A stretch of DNA of 41,808 nucleotides, from contig CAIKAS010000252.1 of assembly GCA_903825445.1 (NCBI GenBank), forward strand, positions 1 through 41,808, read 5' to 3'. The stretch is from an uncultured Acidobacteriia bacterium (GTDB taxonomy: Bacteria > Acidobacteriota > Terriglobia > Bryobacterales > Bryobacteraceae). The translations under genes and the position numbers were made by a program. This document shows positions 26,235-35,324 of this stretch, piece by piece. Position 1 is the first letter of the stretch. Each line of letters opens with the position of its first letter. A model generated the notes under the pieces. It saw nothing but the letters and a program-made list of their open reading frames with translations, was not told the DNA's origin and ran no database searches.

Positions 26235-26729
26235 CGCCGCGAGGCTTCTGAGGCCGCTGACGTTCGGAGCCCCGCGAAGGTCATTTGGCTCTTTCTCGCT
26301 CTGTATGGCGCGTTCTTCTTGTATACCCGCATCAACCGGCGTGTAGCACCTCAATGGCTTCTCTACGCAATTTCAGTTGGCTGTCTGCACGCGTTCGTAT
26401 AGATCCTCGGATGGGCGCTAGCGACCCAACTTTGGAATCGCGCGTCATGACAAACCTCCTCAACCGCGGGGCTGAGCTTTTCGCTCCTGAGTGTGACGTA
26501 TTTACTGACAACCGCAGCGCAGGGCTTTTATTGCTGGCACGATCTCCGGCATCGTTGTCCCATCTGTCTGGACCGACTCCTTCTCTCCTGGATGCAGGGC
26601 AACCCCGACCGGATCCTGTTAAGGGGAGCCATTACAGAATCAGTCTGTGCGCACGGACACGGCGTGCTTACCGAAAGCCGCTGGTTGCGGGACTTCCGCC
26701 ACGGCAACTCTCTCCAGCCTATCCGCTAG
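26235..26729 (+). pseudogene. Membrane protein gene interrupted by two in-frame stops
   Basis: One reading frame from about 26235 to the stop at 26727-26729 reads like a single membrane protein broken at TAG 26400-26402 and TGA 26448-26450. Before the first stop it gives KVIWLFLALYGAFFLYTRIN and a second hydrophobic stretch (WLLYAISVGCLHAFV). Between the stops is ILGWALATQLWNRAS. After the second stop come another hydrophobic stretch, then RHRCPICLDRLLLSWMQG and ESVCAHGHGVLTE. The RCPxCL plus CxxGHG pattern occurs at the C-terminus of an acidobacterial membrane protein family I recognise only by pattern, of unknown function. No start codon is evident; the open frame begins inside the VWFA gene. 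A 78-residue remnant could still be translated from GTG 26493. Confidence 0.55.
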
Positions 26730-27716
26730 CAAACGTCTCTTGCGGATGAAAAAACAGATCAGAGAAGCCGTTCCCATCAGGATCCACGTGGAAGGTTCCG
26801 GAGCAGCCGCGGAACCAAGGTTTCCGTTGAAGATATCTCCACTCTCAAATTCCGCCGTCTCGCCGGTGACCGTGTTAGCGATTAATTCGCCATCAATGCT
26901 GCCGTTGGTTCCCGTGAAACAAGCTAGCGGAGCCAGAATCGAACCGTAAATTGTTTCACCGCTCGTCGCCAGAGTCGTAGCCGCGCCAAAATTGAACAGC
27001 GTGTCGTTGGCAGTTGCGCCGCCGGTATAGTTGATCGAACCGTTCGAAATCGAGTCCGAAGTGCCTGCCACGTTAATCACGACGGTTGCCCCGGCGGGCG
27101 CGCTGATGTTGATTGTCTCGCCTGAAGCGTTGCCACCGCTGAGATCGAAGACGCAAAGTGTGCATCCACTCGCGGACAAGGTGATCGTTGAGTAGTTGAC
27201 AGACACGGTGCCGTTTGCCGCGAGGCCGGTCAGGCTGGTCGATAGCTGGTCCAGATTGCTGGCGGCATTCAGAAATACGGAAGGGATCGACACTGAACCG
27301 CCCGAAGTCTTGGTCCCTCCGACGACGATGTTGCTCGTGCCAATCGACCCAACCGCGCTCAGGTTCTTTTCGAAATTGAAATAGCCGCTGGAGGTGACGC
27401 TCCCGCCCACCCACGCATTGCCTGCATTGCCGTTGTCCAACTGACCGCCGGCAAGCGCCAGACTGCCACCGACTATCAGACCTGCATTAGAAGGGTTTGC
27501 GCTCCCTGGAGATTCGTTAATGCTCAGAGAACCGCTGGCAGTCATGCTGCCGCCTACCGCCACGGAACCCTGTATATCCGTACCCCCGGGCGTGGAATAT
27601 GCCCCCAGAACAAAAACGTTATAGCCCGCAGCTGATCCCAGCGAGAGTGCGGTGCCAGCATACGCCGGGATCGCGGCCACCGCGAAAACTGCCAGGATTA
27701 GTCGCACTGTCTTCAT
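26640..27716 (-). CDS. Choice-of-anchor A, PEP-CTERM surface protein
   Basis: A 358-residue secreted protein. It has a signal peptide (residues 4-20, ending AYAGT), then GYNVFVLGAYSTPGGTDIQG and SVAVGGSMTASG, the opening of the choice-of-anchor A domain (TIGR04215 type), followed by Gly/Ser/Asn-rich strands to about residue 300. A PEP-CTERM signal follows (AAPEPSTWILMG, hydrophobic helix, RKRR). Normally such a protein ends within a few residues of the basic cluster, but this frame continues about 28 residues over the 3' end of the opposing broken gene, suggesting a lost stop codon. It probably decorates the cell surface after exosortase processing. Confidence 0.82.
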   Translation of the reverse strand: MKTVRLILAVFAVAAIPAYAGTALSLGSAAGYNVFVLGAYSTPGGTDIQGSVAVGGSMTASGSLSINESPGSANPSNAGLIVGGSLALAGGQLDNGNAGNAWVGGSVTSSGYFNFEKNLSAVGSIGTSNIVVGGTKTSGGSVSIPSVFLNAASNLDQLSTSLTGLAANGTVSVNYSTITLSASGCTLCVFDLSGGNASGETINISAPAGATVVINVAGTSDSISNGSINYTGGATANDTLFNFGAATTLATSGETIYGSILAPLACFTGTNGSIDGELIANTVTGETAEFESGDIFNGNLGSAAAPEPSTWILMGTASLICFFIRKRRLLADRLERVAVAEVPQPAAFGKHAVSVRTD

Positions 27717-27846
27717 AGTCTGATGTTGTCATTTCGGCTCAACGCTATCAAGTTACGAAGTACGGGTACCGATTCAACGGGATATATGTCCAAAGTTTGA
27801 AACGCATCACACCTTCATCGCACGCTATCATTAGGGCAAACTATAC

Positions 27847-29280
27847 ATGCTCCCGCGTTCGGTACGAATTACCACATCTGTGTTGCTTGCAGGTCTTGTT
27901 CATGGTGCTGCTCCTGATACCTGGTTCCGGCAGGCCACGTCTCATGCAGAGATCTACACTCTTGCGGGAGACGCGAACGCGGCGGGTAAAAAGAGTCGCG
28001 ACGCTCTGATCGCGCTGGAAAACATCCGCACGGTTTTGCAGGACGCGACCCACGCCGAGTGGAACCAGGTTATTCCGGTCAGAGTGATCTCATTCCCATC
28101 GGAGAAACAATTCAAACCCTACGCCCCGATCCCCGGCGCGGTCTCTTTCTCGGCTACCACACAGAGCCGGGACTACCTGGTGATGATGGAATCCGACCCC
28201 GACCATTTCACCGTTGCTCTCCATCAGTATGCCCACCTGGTTCTGGTGAGGGCCGGTTTGAAATTGCCGACGTGGGCCTCCGAAGGGCTTGCGGAATTGC
28301 TCACTACGATCAAGCCGTCCGGCTCAGACGCGGCCGTAGGCGGGGCTATCAGGGACCACATCGAGGAATTGAAATCCGTCAAGTGGCTGGATCTTGGGAC
28401 GCTCACGGCTGTGACTGAGAAAAGTCCCGCCTGGAACGAAGGGAATCGCGCGGGCCAGTTTTATGCAGAGAGTTGGGCGCTCATGCACATGTTTTATCTG
28501 TCGCAAAGCTATCGTGCGAACTTCGGCAAAATGCTGGCACTTCTGAATGAAGGTAAGCCGGCGCAAGAGACGTGGCAAACGGCGTTCGGGCGCACAGAAG
28601 CCCAGGTCTACTCGGACCTTCAGGCCTATGTGAAGCAGAATCTCCTGGTGGCGAGTATAGTTCCCGTGAAACGGGAAAACGCGCCGGCCGACGCATCGCC
28701 CACCGCCGTATCCGAACTGGAAACGGGCGTGATGCTGGGCGACCTGTTCGCTGCGATGAACCACAAGCAGCAAGCGCTTGCGGCTTACGAAAAGCTCGCC
28801 CAACAGTTCCCTCGCGCTTCCGCCGTATACGAATCGATGGGTTACCTCGCATGGCAAAATGATGATCCCGCTTCGGCTCAGAAGTACTTCGAGCAGGCGC
28901 TCCCCGGAACCACCAATCCGCAAATGTGCTATCACCTCGCCATGCTTTATCACGATTCCGGACAGGGCGGCGACAAACTGGTGGCGACGCTGTCAAAGGC
29001 CGTAGCGCTGAAGCCGGATTTTACCGACGCGCGTTTCCAGTTGGGCATCACGGAATATAACCGGGGCAATTACGAAGCGGCAATCTCCGCTTTGAAGCCG
29101 ATTGACCACATCCAGCCCGAACATGCTGCGCCCTTTTATCTCGCGCTCAGTTTTGCTTATTTTCAGATCGGCGACTTGCCGATGGCACGGAAGACTCTGG
29201 AGGCGGGGCGCTTGTGGATTAAAACCGACTCCGACAAGCGACGCGCCGCAGAACTCGAGCAATATCTGGGCGGCAAGTAG
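27847..29280 (+). CDS. Peptidase-MA-like/TPR protein with a substituted active site
   Basis: A 477-residue exported protein (leader about residues 7-21). Residues 25-260 resemble the gluzincin 'peptidase MA-like' domain: FTVALHQYAHLVL followed by LPTWASEGLAE. The zinc motif HExxH is HQYAH (126-130): both histidines and the third-ligand glutamate E146 are kept, but the catalytic glutamate is glutamine 127 (CAG). It is therefore probably not a protease, though it may still bind zinc. Residues about 290-470 are TPR repeats (such as GYLAWQNDDPASAQKYFEQAL). A paralog with the same architecture and an intact HEYLH lies at 31023-32810. The AtuA-like gene follows after 70 bases on the same strand. 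Confidence 0.8.
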   Translation: MLPRSVRITTSVLLAGLVHGAAPDTWFRQATSHAEIYTLAGDANAAGKKSRDALIALENIRTVLQDATHAEWNQVIPVRVISFPSEKQFKPYAPIPGAVSFSATTQSRDYLVMMESDPDHFTVALHQYAHLVLVRAGLKLPTWASEGLAELLTTIKPSGSDAAVGGAIRDHIEELKSVKWLDLGTLTAVTEKSPAWNEGNRAGQFYAESWALMHMFYLSQSYRANFGKMLALLNEGKPAQETWQTAFGRTEAQVYSDLQAYVKQNLLVASIVPVKRENAPADASPTAVSELETGVMLGDLFAAMNHKQQALAAYEKLAQQFPRASAVYESMGYLAWQNDDPASAQKYFEQALPGTTNPQMCYHLAMLYHDSGQGGDKLVATLSKAVALKPDFTDARFQLGITEYNRGNYEAAISALKPIDHIQPEHAAPFYLALSFAYFQIGDLPMARKTLEAGRLWIKTDSDKRRAAELEQYLGGK

Positions 29281-29350
29281 CCGCGCGGCCCGAAACTCCT
29301 TCCGGCGCGTCGTATGATCGAAGTGCGCCCATGCGAAAGGAACTCCGCAC

Positions 29351-30706
29351 TTGATTCGAATCGCCAATGGCCAGGGTTTTTGGGGAGATTCTCCCGATGC
29401 TCCCGTGGATCAGGTTCGTCGAGGTCCGATTGACTACCTGACGCTCGACTATCTGGCCGAGGTCACCATGTCGATCCTGCAAAAGCAGCGGTCGCGCGAT
29501 CCTGAAGCCGGCTATGCTCGCGACTTCGTTGATGTGGTGGATCGCATCCTGCCCGATCTTGTTTCGAAGGACATCCGGCTTGTCGCGAACGCGGGCGGAC
29601 TGAATCCGGAAGCGTGCAGGCGCGCGGTAAAGGCCGTCGCAGGGCGTCATGGGCTCGACGTCCCGGTCGCCACGGTTTCCGGCGACGACATCACGAATCG
29701 CATCGATGAATTGCTCGATAGCGGTGTGGAGTTCCGCAACATGGATACCGGTGCACCGTTGTCAACCATTCGCGACCGTGTGCGCAGTGCCAGTGTCTAC
29801 TTTGGAGCATTTCCGATTGCGGAAGCGTTGGATGGAGGCGCGCGGATAGTGGTGACTGGACGCTGCGCAGATGCTGCCCTGGTGTTGGGTCCGATGATTC
29901 ATGAGTTTGGCTGGAAGGTCGACGAGTGGGATCGGCTTGCGGCTGGAATTGTGGCTGGCCACGCTATTGAGTGCGGTGCCCAGGGCAGCGGCGGAAACTG
30001 TCAGGATGACTGGTCGTCGATTCCCGCGTTGACTGATATTGGCTATCCCATAGTGGAAGCCGAAGCCGACGGCTCGTTTGTCGTCACAAAACATGAAGGT
30101 ACAGGCGGCAGGGTGACTGTCGCATCCGTGACCGAGCAGCTTGTTTATGAGATTGGTGATCCGCGGGCGTATCTGACGCCTGACTGCGTGGCGGATTTTA
30201 CGTCGTTTCGTCTCGCCCAGGCAGGTCCTCAACGCGTCCGATGCACAGGTGTCCGGGGCACATCTGCCACCCACAGCTACAAGGTTTCGATAAGCTTCGC
30301 GGCAGGTTATCGTGCTATTGGCTCAGTGGCATACGCTTGGCCTGAGGCTTACCTGAAGGCTGAAGCCGGGTCCCGGATACTACGAGAACGGGTGGAACGC
30401 CTGGGCTTTGAGTTTGATGCCATTCACAGTGAGTTACTGGGCGCGAATGCGTGCCACGGGATCGCCGCCTCTGCTCCGTCAGCGGCACTCGCGGCCCAAT
30501 TGCCTGAAGTCGTCCTGCGGTTCGGCGTCCGCTCGCAGAATAGGGCAGCCGTGGACCGGTTTACCAGGGAAATCGCGCCGCTGGTCCTAAGTGGGCCGCC
30601 GTCAGTAACCGGATTGGGTGCTGGACGTCCAAAGGTAGAGGAAGTGATGGCGTACTGGCCGGCGCTGATTCCGAAAAATGCCGTGAAGCCGGTGGTTTCC
30701 ATATGA
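29351..30706 (+). CDS. AtuA-like DUF1446 protein (acyclic terpene utilisation family)
   Basis: A 451-residue cytoplasmic protein of the DUF1446 family (PF07287), whose namesake AtuA belongs to the citronellol/geraniol degradation cluster of Pseudomonas. It starts at TTG after AAGGA. Signature parts are [15 protein letters not shown] at the N-terminus, [12 protein letters not shown] (around residue 79), [16 protein letters not shown] (around 170) and CGAQGSGGN. The biochemical role of the family is not established. Outside terpene clusters it commonly occurs, as here, with a separate small partner domain; that gene overlaps its stop by four bases (ATGA). No acyl-CoA carboxylase or dehydrogenase genes of a terpene pathway are present, so a terpene role is not supported here. 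Confidence 0.88.
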   Translation: MIRIANGQGFWGDSPDAPVDQVRRGPIDYLTLDYLAEVTMSILQKQRSRDPEAGYARDFVDVVDRILPDLVSKDIRLVANAGGLNPEACRRAVKAVAGRHGLDVPVATVSGDDITNRIDELLDSGVEFRNMDTGAPLSTIRDRVRSASVYFGAFPIAEALDGGARIVVTGRCADAALVLGPMIHEFGWKVDEWDRLAAGIVAGHAIECGAQGSGGNCQDDWSSIPALTDIGYPIVEAEADGSFVVTKHEGTGGRVTVASVTEQLVYEIGDPRAYLTPDCVADFTSFRLAQAGPQRVRCTGVRGTSATHSYKVSISFAAGYRAIGSVAYAWPEAYLKAEAGSRILRERVERLGFEFDAIHSELLGANACHGIAASAPSAALAAQLPEVVLRFGVRSQNRAAVDRFTREIAPLVLSGPPSVTGLGAGRPKVEEVMAYWPALIPKNAVKPVVSI

Positions 30707-31026
30707 GGATACGTCTGCTTGATATCGCACATGCCCGCTCCGGCGATAAGGGCAACACCAGTAACATCGGGCTGATTGCACGTAAGCCGGAATACTACGG
30801 TGTTCTGGTGAGAGCCGTGACGCCGGCGCGGGTGAAAGAGCACTTTGCCGGTGTCTGTCTCGGAAAAGTGGAGCGCTTCGAACTACCCAACCTAAACGCA
30901 TTGAACTTTCTGCTTTACGATGCGTTGGACGGCGGCGGCACCTTATCGCTGCGAGCAGATCCGCAGGGTAAGACGCTGAGTACCGCATTGTTACGCATGG
31001 AAATCGACATGGAGTTGCCCTTGTGA
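30703..31026 (+). CDS. Small AtuA-associated ferredoxin-fold-like domain protein
   Basis: A 107-residue protein corresponding to the C-terminal domain fused to AtuA in some species and separate in others. It opens with [20 protein letters not shown], the hallmark of that domain, and includes [17 protein letters not shown]. No cysteines for a metal cluster are arranged as in true ferredoxins, so only the fold is implied. It overlaps the DUF1446 gene by four bases and the next gene's GTG start overlaps its stop by four bases, giving a three-gene translationally coupled set. It probably forms a complex with its DUF1446 neighbour. Confidence 0.85.
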   Translation: MRIRLLDIAHARSGDKGNTSNIGLIARKPEYYGVLVRAVTPARVKEHFAGVCLGKVERFELPNLNALNFLLYDALDGGGTLSLRADPQGKTLSTALLRMEIDMELPL

Positions 31027-32810
31027 TTCGTCTCGGCCGAATGGTCATCGCCCTGACTTTCATTTTCGTCGCTGCGCTCCCGGCCACTGCCGCTGATCGT
31101 TGGCTGCGTCTGAATACCACTCATTTTGAGATGTATTCAACTGCCGACGAAAAGGTCGCGCGTGAAGCTATCCGTTACTTCGAACGTGTTCGCGAGTTCT
31201 TCATGCAGGCGTCACCGGTGAAGCCTCCGCGCGAGTTTCCGACGCGGATCATCGCGTTCAAGGAAAGCCAGGAATTCCACATTTATCAATTGAATCAACA
31301 GGTGCTGGCATTCTACGCGCCCGGCCCGCTGCGCGATTCCATTGTGATGTCAAATCCATCGGCAGAGAGTTACCCGGTCACAATTCACGAATACCTCCAC
31401 CTTGTGGTGCGGCACAGCGGACTGAAGATTCCGCTCTGGCTGAACGAAGGCTGGGCGGAAGTGTTCTCGACACTCAAGCCGGTCAGAGACGGCGTGGCCG
31501 TCGGCGATCTCTTGCCAGGTCACATGAAGGTGCTGGACAGCGGCGGCAAGTGGTTCACCCTGAGCGAACTGGCCACGGTCGATCATAATTCCGCGGATTA
31601 TAACGAGTCGAACCGGGTCGGAATGTTCTATTCGGAGAGCTGGGCTCTGGCCCACATGCTCTACCTTTCGCCGGAATACAAGAACAATTTCGGCAGGTTC
31701 ATTGGAGCCTTGAACCGAGGCACCAGCATGGATGAGTCCCTGCAAACAGCATTCGGCAAGACTGAGCAACAGGTCTTCGAGGATCTGCGGAACTATCTGA
31801 GCCGCAAAAAACTCTACGGCACGGTTTTTCTGACGCCCTTTGAACGGTCCGATGAGGTTCCCACTGTGATCCCGGCACAGCCGTACGATTCGGATCTGAT
31901 GCTGGCCGATTTGTTCATGTCGACGGGGCAGATGGGCAACGCCGCCCGTGCCTATAAAGATCTCGAAACCGACAATCCAAAGCGTCCGGATGCGTTCGCG
32001 GCGTCTGGATATCTCGCAATGGTGATGAGAGACAAAGATCTGGCGAGGAGCGAGTTTCGAAAAGCTTTCGAGTTGGGTACTACCGATCCTCAGCTTTGTA
32101 TGCAATTGGCGTCACTGGATCATGAAGCACAGCAGTCCGGTCCACGAATTGTCGAGGAACTGGAACGCGCTGTGCAATTGCGCCCTGATTTCAACGAAGC
32201 GTTGCTCGAACTCGGATTGATGAAGCTTTCGGCTCGGGATGCCCCGGCAGCGCTGTCATCGTTGAGCCGGGTTACGGCGCTTCCATCCGAACGAGCGGCC
32301 GTATTTCAATCGGCACTGGGCTACGCGTATTTGCTGAATGGCAACCTGGACGCCGCCCGCAGCCACGTAGAGGAGTCTAAGAAGGCCGCTAAAACTCCAC
32401 TGGAGACACAGGGCGCCGATCGTGTACTCGCGCTGATCGAGGCTCGGTCGAAGGGCCCGGCGGCTGTGAGGCCCGGCGAAAAAATGGTTCGGGTACAGGG
32501 AACGGCCCTCGGTCTGCGATGTGCCGCTCCCGGTTCCGGCATTATGACGAAGATGGGGATCATGATTGCTGGCAAAGCACAGTTATTCGACATGCCCGAT
32601 CCCGCCGCGATTGAGGTAGTACGGCAGCCTGGTGGCGCAACAGAGTTGAAGTGCGGTCCGTTGACCGCTTTCCCCCTTACGGTGGAATACGCGCCATCGG
32701 TCAACGAGAATGCCAGCGTGCTCACCGTGTCTCCCGCCACCGCTCCAGGAACACCGCCCCTGGTGATTAACCAACCCGTGACAGGGTTGATTCGACGGCT
32801 GGAATACTAA
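31023..32810 (+). CDS. Peptidase-MA-like/TPR protein with intact HExxH
   Basis: A 595-residue exported protein beginning at GTG within the stop of the AtuA partner gene. A leader (residues 5-23) is followed by a gluzincin-like domain with HEYLH (122-126) and the third ligand E142 in LNEGWAE, so zinc and the catalytic glutamate are all present. TPR repeats cover about residues 290-470. The last about 110 residues form a beta-rich domain (VRVQGTALGLRCAAPG onward) absent from its paralog at 27847-29280. It is likely a periplasmic or secreted metallopeptidase or a protein-binding derivative. Its stop is one base from the stop of the convergent purN. Confidence 0.85.
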   Translation: MIRLGRMVIALTFIFVAALPATAADRWLRLNTTHFEMYSTADEKVAREAIRYFERVREFFMQASPVKPPREFPTRIIAFKESQEFHIYQLNQQVLAFYAPGPLRDSIVMSNPSAESYPVTIHEYLHLVVRHSGLKIPLWLNEGWAEVFSTLKPVRDGVAVGDLLPGHMKVLDSGGKWFTLSELATVDHNSADYNESNRVGMFYSESWALAHMLYLSPEYKNNFGRFIGALNRGTSMDESLQTAFGKTEQQVFEDLRNYLSRKKLYGTVFLTPFERSDEVPTVIPAQPYDSDLMLADLFMSTGQMGNAARAYKDLETDNPKRPDAFAASGYLAMVMRDKDLARSEFRKAFELGTTDPQLCMQLASLDHEAQQSGPRIVEELERAVQLRPDFNEALLELGLMKLSARDAPAALSSLSRVTALPSERAAVFQSALGYAYLLNGNLDAARSHVEESKKAAKTPLETQGADRVLALIEARSKGPAAVRPGEKMVRVQGTALGLRCAAPGSGIMTKMGIMIAGKAQLFDMPDPAAIEVVRQPGGATELKCGPLTAFPLTVEYAPSVNENASVLTVSPATAPGTPPLVINQPVTGLIRRLEY

Positions 32811-32811
32811 G

Positions 32812-33423
32812 TTATTCGCGTTCCTCTTCTTTGACTACTGCGCGACGGCCCTGTAATGTGATTCTGCGGTCCACGATGAGTTGCAGCGCCTTCGGGTAGA
32901 TGGCGTGCTCCTGCGCGAGTATTCGGGCGGAGAGCGTCTCCACCGTGTCGTCTTCCAGTACCGGGACGGCCGATTGAACCAGAATAGGGCCGGAATCCAG
33001 GAATTCATCCACCAGATGCACTGTGCAGCCGGTGATCTTAGCGCCATATTCGAGCGCCTGCCGCTGCGCATCGAGACCGGGAAAAGCAGGAAGGAGGGAA
33101 GGGTGAATATTCACCACACGGTTCGGATATGCCTCCACAAACGACGCGCTCAATAGCCGCATGAAACCGGCAAGACAAACCAGGTCGACTTCATGCGTGC
33201 GCAGTTCGTCAATCACCAGTTTGTCGTAGGCCTCGCGTTGCATGCCACGCGATTCGATCACGCGAAGGGGGATGCCACGCTCGCGGGCGATATCGAGTCC
33301 CCCGGCGTTGGCACGATTGCTGATAACAATTGCGATCTCGGCATCCAGTTTACGGCGGGCGATGGCATTGGCTATGGCCTCGAAGTTAGATCCACGGCCG
33401 GAGATCAGAATTCCCAACCGCAT
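32812..33423 (-). CDS. purN: Phosphoribosylglycinamide formyltransferase PurN
   Basis: A 203-residue enzyme that formylates GAR with 10-formyltetrahydrofolate in purine synthesis. The phosphate loop is LISGRGSNFEA (6-16), and the catalytic trio matches E. coli: N105 and H107 in VVNIHPSLLPAFPG, and D143 in FLDSGPI. It starts two bases after the purM stop, forming a purM-purN pair; downstream it converges with the peptidase/TPR gene with only one base between stops, so no separate terminator fits there. Confidence 0.97.
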   Translation of the reverse strand: MRLGILISGRGSNFEAIANAIARRKLDAEIAIVISNRANAGGLDIARERGIPLRVIESRGMQREAYDKLVIDELRTHEVDLVCLAGFMRLLSASFVEAYPNRVVNIHPSLLPAFPGLDAQRQALEYGAKITGCTVHLVDEFLDSGPILVQSAVPVLEDDTVETLSARILAQEHAIYPKALQLIVDRRITLQGRRAVVKEEERE

Positions 33424-33425
33424 CT

Positions 33426-34478
33426 CTAGCTGTACTCCACGCGGCCTTTGCCTCGCCGCTGTGTCGCGATCTCACCGATGACCCACGCCTTATCGGAATT
33501 CGTTTTACCTGACGCCCGGGCCAATATTCGTAACGCCTTGTCGGCCTCCTTTCTTGGCACCACGAAGATCATGCCGACGCCCAGGTTGAAAGTGCGGCGC
33601 CAGTCAGCTTCCGGTACGGAGCCGATCTTGCGCAGCATCTCAAACAATGGCGGCACCTGCCAGGATCCGGTGTCGATGATGGCGGCCAAACCTTTGGGGA
33701 GGACCCGCGGAAGATTATCCGTGACACCTCCACCAGTGATATGCGCAGCTGCAGAGATAGCGTCGGCCTTTGCCAGCGACTGCAACGGATGCAGATAGCT
33801 CCGATGGACCTGGAGCAGAGTATCGGCCAGGATGCCGCCAAGTTCGGGAATATGGGTGTCGTGCGAAAGACCCGCGACTTCAAACAGAAGTTTGCGGGCG
33901 AGGGAGTAGCCATTGGTATGCAGGCCGGTGGAAGAGAGCGCAAGGAGGACATCTCCCTGCCGGACTTTCGCCCCTGTGAGTATTTTCGTTTTCTCCACAA
34001 CGCCAACAATAGAACCGGCCAGGTCGTATTCGCCATCGAGATACATGCCTGGCATTTCCGCCGTCTCGCCGCCGATCAGAGCGCATCCGTTGGCGGCACA
34101 TCCCCTCGCGATACCGGAGACGACTTGCGCGGCCACTCCTGCTTCCAGCTTGCCGACTGCCAGATAGTCAAGAAAGAACAGCGGCTTCGCGCCCTGCACT
34201 GCAATGTCGTTAACGCAGTGGTTAACGAGGTCTTCGCCGACCGTGTCATGACGCCCTGTCGAGAAGGCGATCTTCAGTTTCGTGCCTACGCCATCGACGG
34301 AACTGACAAGGACTGGCTGGCGCATCTTAGGCAGCGCGAAACAGCCGCCGAAGGAGCCAATGTCGGTAAGTACGCCTTTCGTGAATGTTGCCTTCGCCAT
34401 TTTGCGAATGGCGTCGACGGCGCGGTCCGCTTCGTCGATATTGACGCCAGCGTCGCGATAAGAGACGGGTTTAGCCAT
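33426..34478 (-). CDS. purM: Phosphoribosylformylglycinamidine cyclo-ligase PurM
   Basis: A 350-residue AIR synthetase, the ATP-dependent ring-closing step of purine synthesis. Family features are YRDAGVNIDEAD (7-18), SSVDGVGTKLKIA (59-71), CVNDIAVQGAKPLFFLDY, the GGETAEMPG loop and ITGGGVTDNLPR in the C-terminal domain. Full normal length. It is followed by purN after two bases and preceded by dtd on the same strand with a 54-base gap. Confidence 0.97.
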   Translation of the reverse strand: MAKPVSYRDAGVNIDEADRAVDAIRKMAKATFTKGVLTDIGSFGGCFALPKMRQPVLVSSVDGVGTKLKIAFSTGRHDTVGEDLVNHCVNDIAVQGAKPLFFLDYLAVGKLEAGVAAQVVSGIARGCAANGCALIGGETAEMPGMYLDGEYDLAGSIVGVVEKTKILTGAKVRQGDVLLALSSTGLHTNGYSLARKLLFEVAGLSHDTHIPELGGILADTLLQVHRSYLHPLQSLAKADAISAAAHITGGGVTDNLPRVLPKGLAAIIDTGSWQVPPLFEMLRKIGSVPEADWRRTFNLGVGMIFVVPRKEADKALRILARASGKTNSDKAWVIGEIATQRRGKGRVEYS

Positions 34479-34532
34479 GGGAAACCTCAGTATATCGGGC
34501 CTCGGTATATGGTGAAAACATGTGCCGGCGCA

Positions 34533-34979
34533 TCACGCTGGGGGAGACTCAAGAAGGAACGTGACAGGGCCGTCGTTGACCAGTTCCACTTCCATGTGAG
34601 CCTGGAAGACACCGGTTTGGACGGGCAATCCGGTCTGCCGGACCTTGCCGACAAAGTACTCGTACAACTCCCGGGCCCGCTCGGGAGGCGCGGCTGCATC
34701 GAATCCCGGTCGCCGGCCCTTACGGCAATCGCCATAGAGGGTGAATTGCGAGACCAAAAGCAGCGCTGCGTTGATATCGCGGGCGCTGAGATTCATTTTC
34801 CCTGTTTCATCGGAGAAGATGCGAAGATGCACCAGCTTGTCCGAGAGGTAATCGGCATCTTTGGTTGTGTCTCTAGCACCGATTCCGATTAGAGCCACGA
34901 TCCCCGATTCGATCTGGCCTTCAATCTTAGTATCCACGCGTACACTCGCACGGCTAACTCGTTGAATCAATAGTCGCAT
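34533..34979 (-). CDS. dtd: D-aminoacyl-tRNA deacylase
   Basis: A 148-residue enzyme that hydrolyses D-amino acids mischarged on tRNA. It carries the two invariant motifs: SQFTLYGD (77-84) and NDGPVTF (135-141) with the Gly-cisPro pair G137-P138 that rejects L-amino acids. RRPGFDAAAPP and the N-terminal MRLLIQRVSRASV are also typical. It is the first gene of a dtd-purM-purN run. Its start lies next to the divergent small basic protein gene, with a GTAAC palindrome between them. Confidence 0.95.
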   Translation of the reverse strand: MRLLIQRVSRASVRVDTKIEGQIESGIVALIGIGARDTTKDADYLSDKLVHLRIFSDETGKMNLSARDINAALLLVSQFTLYGDCRKGRRPGFDAAAPPERARELYEYFVGKVRQTGLPVQTGVFQAHMEVELVNDGPVTFLLESPPA

Positions 34980-34987
34980 TTTAGATA

Positions 34988-35001
34988 GTAACGATTGTTA
35001 C
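34988..35001. promoter_or_regulatory. GTAAC-GATT-GTTAC palindrome in a divergent promoter region
   Basis: A perfect 5-bp inverted repeat with a 4-base centre lies 9 bases from the dtd start and about 30 bases before the small basic protein gene. TATGAT (35004-35009) or TATAGT (35009-35014) just downstream are candidate -10 elements for the rightward gene, so a bound protein would cover its -35 region. Confidence 0.4.
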
Positions 35002-35031
35002 CTTATGATATAGTCTGACGTTGGAGGTTTG

Positions 35032-35301
35032 ATGGCAAAAGGCAAAAGCAGTACCAACGCGGATATCTTACGGTACGCATTGACTCATCTGGAGCGTGAG
35101 CGCGATGAGATCCAGTCTAAGATCGATCATATTAAAAGCCAGTTAGGCGAGAGTGTAAGTGCTCCGGCGAGTGCCGCTTCAGATACTGCTGCGAGTCCGC
35201 GAAAGAAGCGCGTATTGAGTGCCGCTGCCCGCAAACGGATCGCAGCCGCGCAGAAGAAACGCTGGGCGGCCCACAGGAAGGCCAATCCGAAGGCAGCCTG
35301 A
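35032..35301 (+). CDS. Small basic protein with Ala/Lys-rich C-terminal motif
   Basis: An 89-residue protein; the ATG follows GGAGG (35023-35027). Residues about 12-40 form a charged amphipathic helix (LRYALTHLERERDEIQSKID), probably a coiled coil. A serine/alanine linker follows, then a strongly basic tail, RKRIAAAQKKRWAAHRK, a short motif found at the ends of many otherwise unrelated small bacterial proteins. The charge suggests nucleic-acid binding, perhaps as a dimer, but this is inference and no function is known. It is a single-gene unit with a candidate palindromic operator upstream and a terminator hairpin downstream. Confidence 0.75.
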   Translation: MAKGKSSTNADILRYALTHLERERDEIQSKIDHIKSQLGESVSAPASAASDTAASPRKKRVLSAAARKRIAAAQKKRWAAHRKANPKAA

Positions 35302-35324
35302 TCAGGCCTTATAGCGGGATTAAT

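Noticed and set aside
26285-26749. A 154-residue plus-strand frame overlapping the broken gene
   Set aside because: Its translation is Ser/Arg/Pro-rich without hydrophobic pattern, while the neighbouring frame carries a coherent membrane protein and a cysteine-histidine motif.
33741-34892. A 383-residue open frame on the plus strand
   Set aside because: Antisense to purM and dtd, which carry all their catalytic motifs in this interval.
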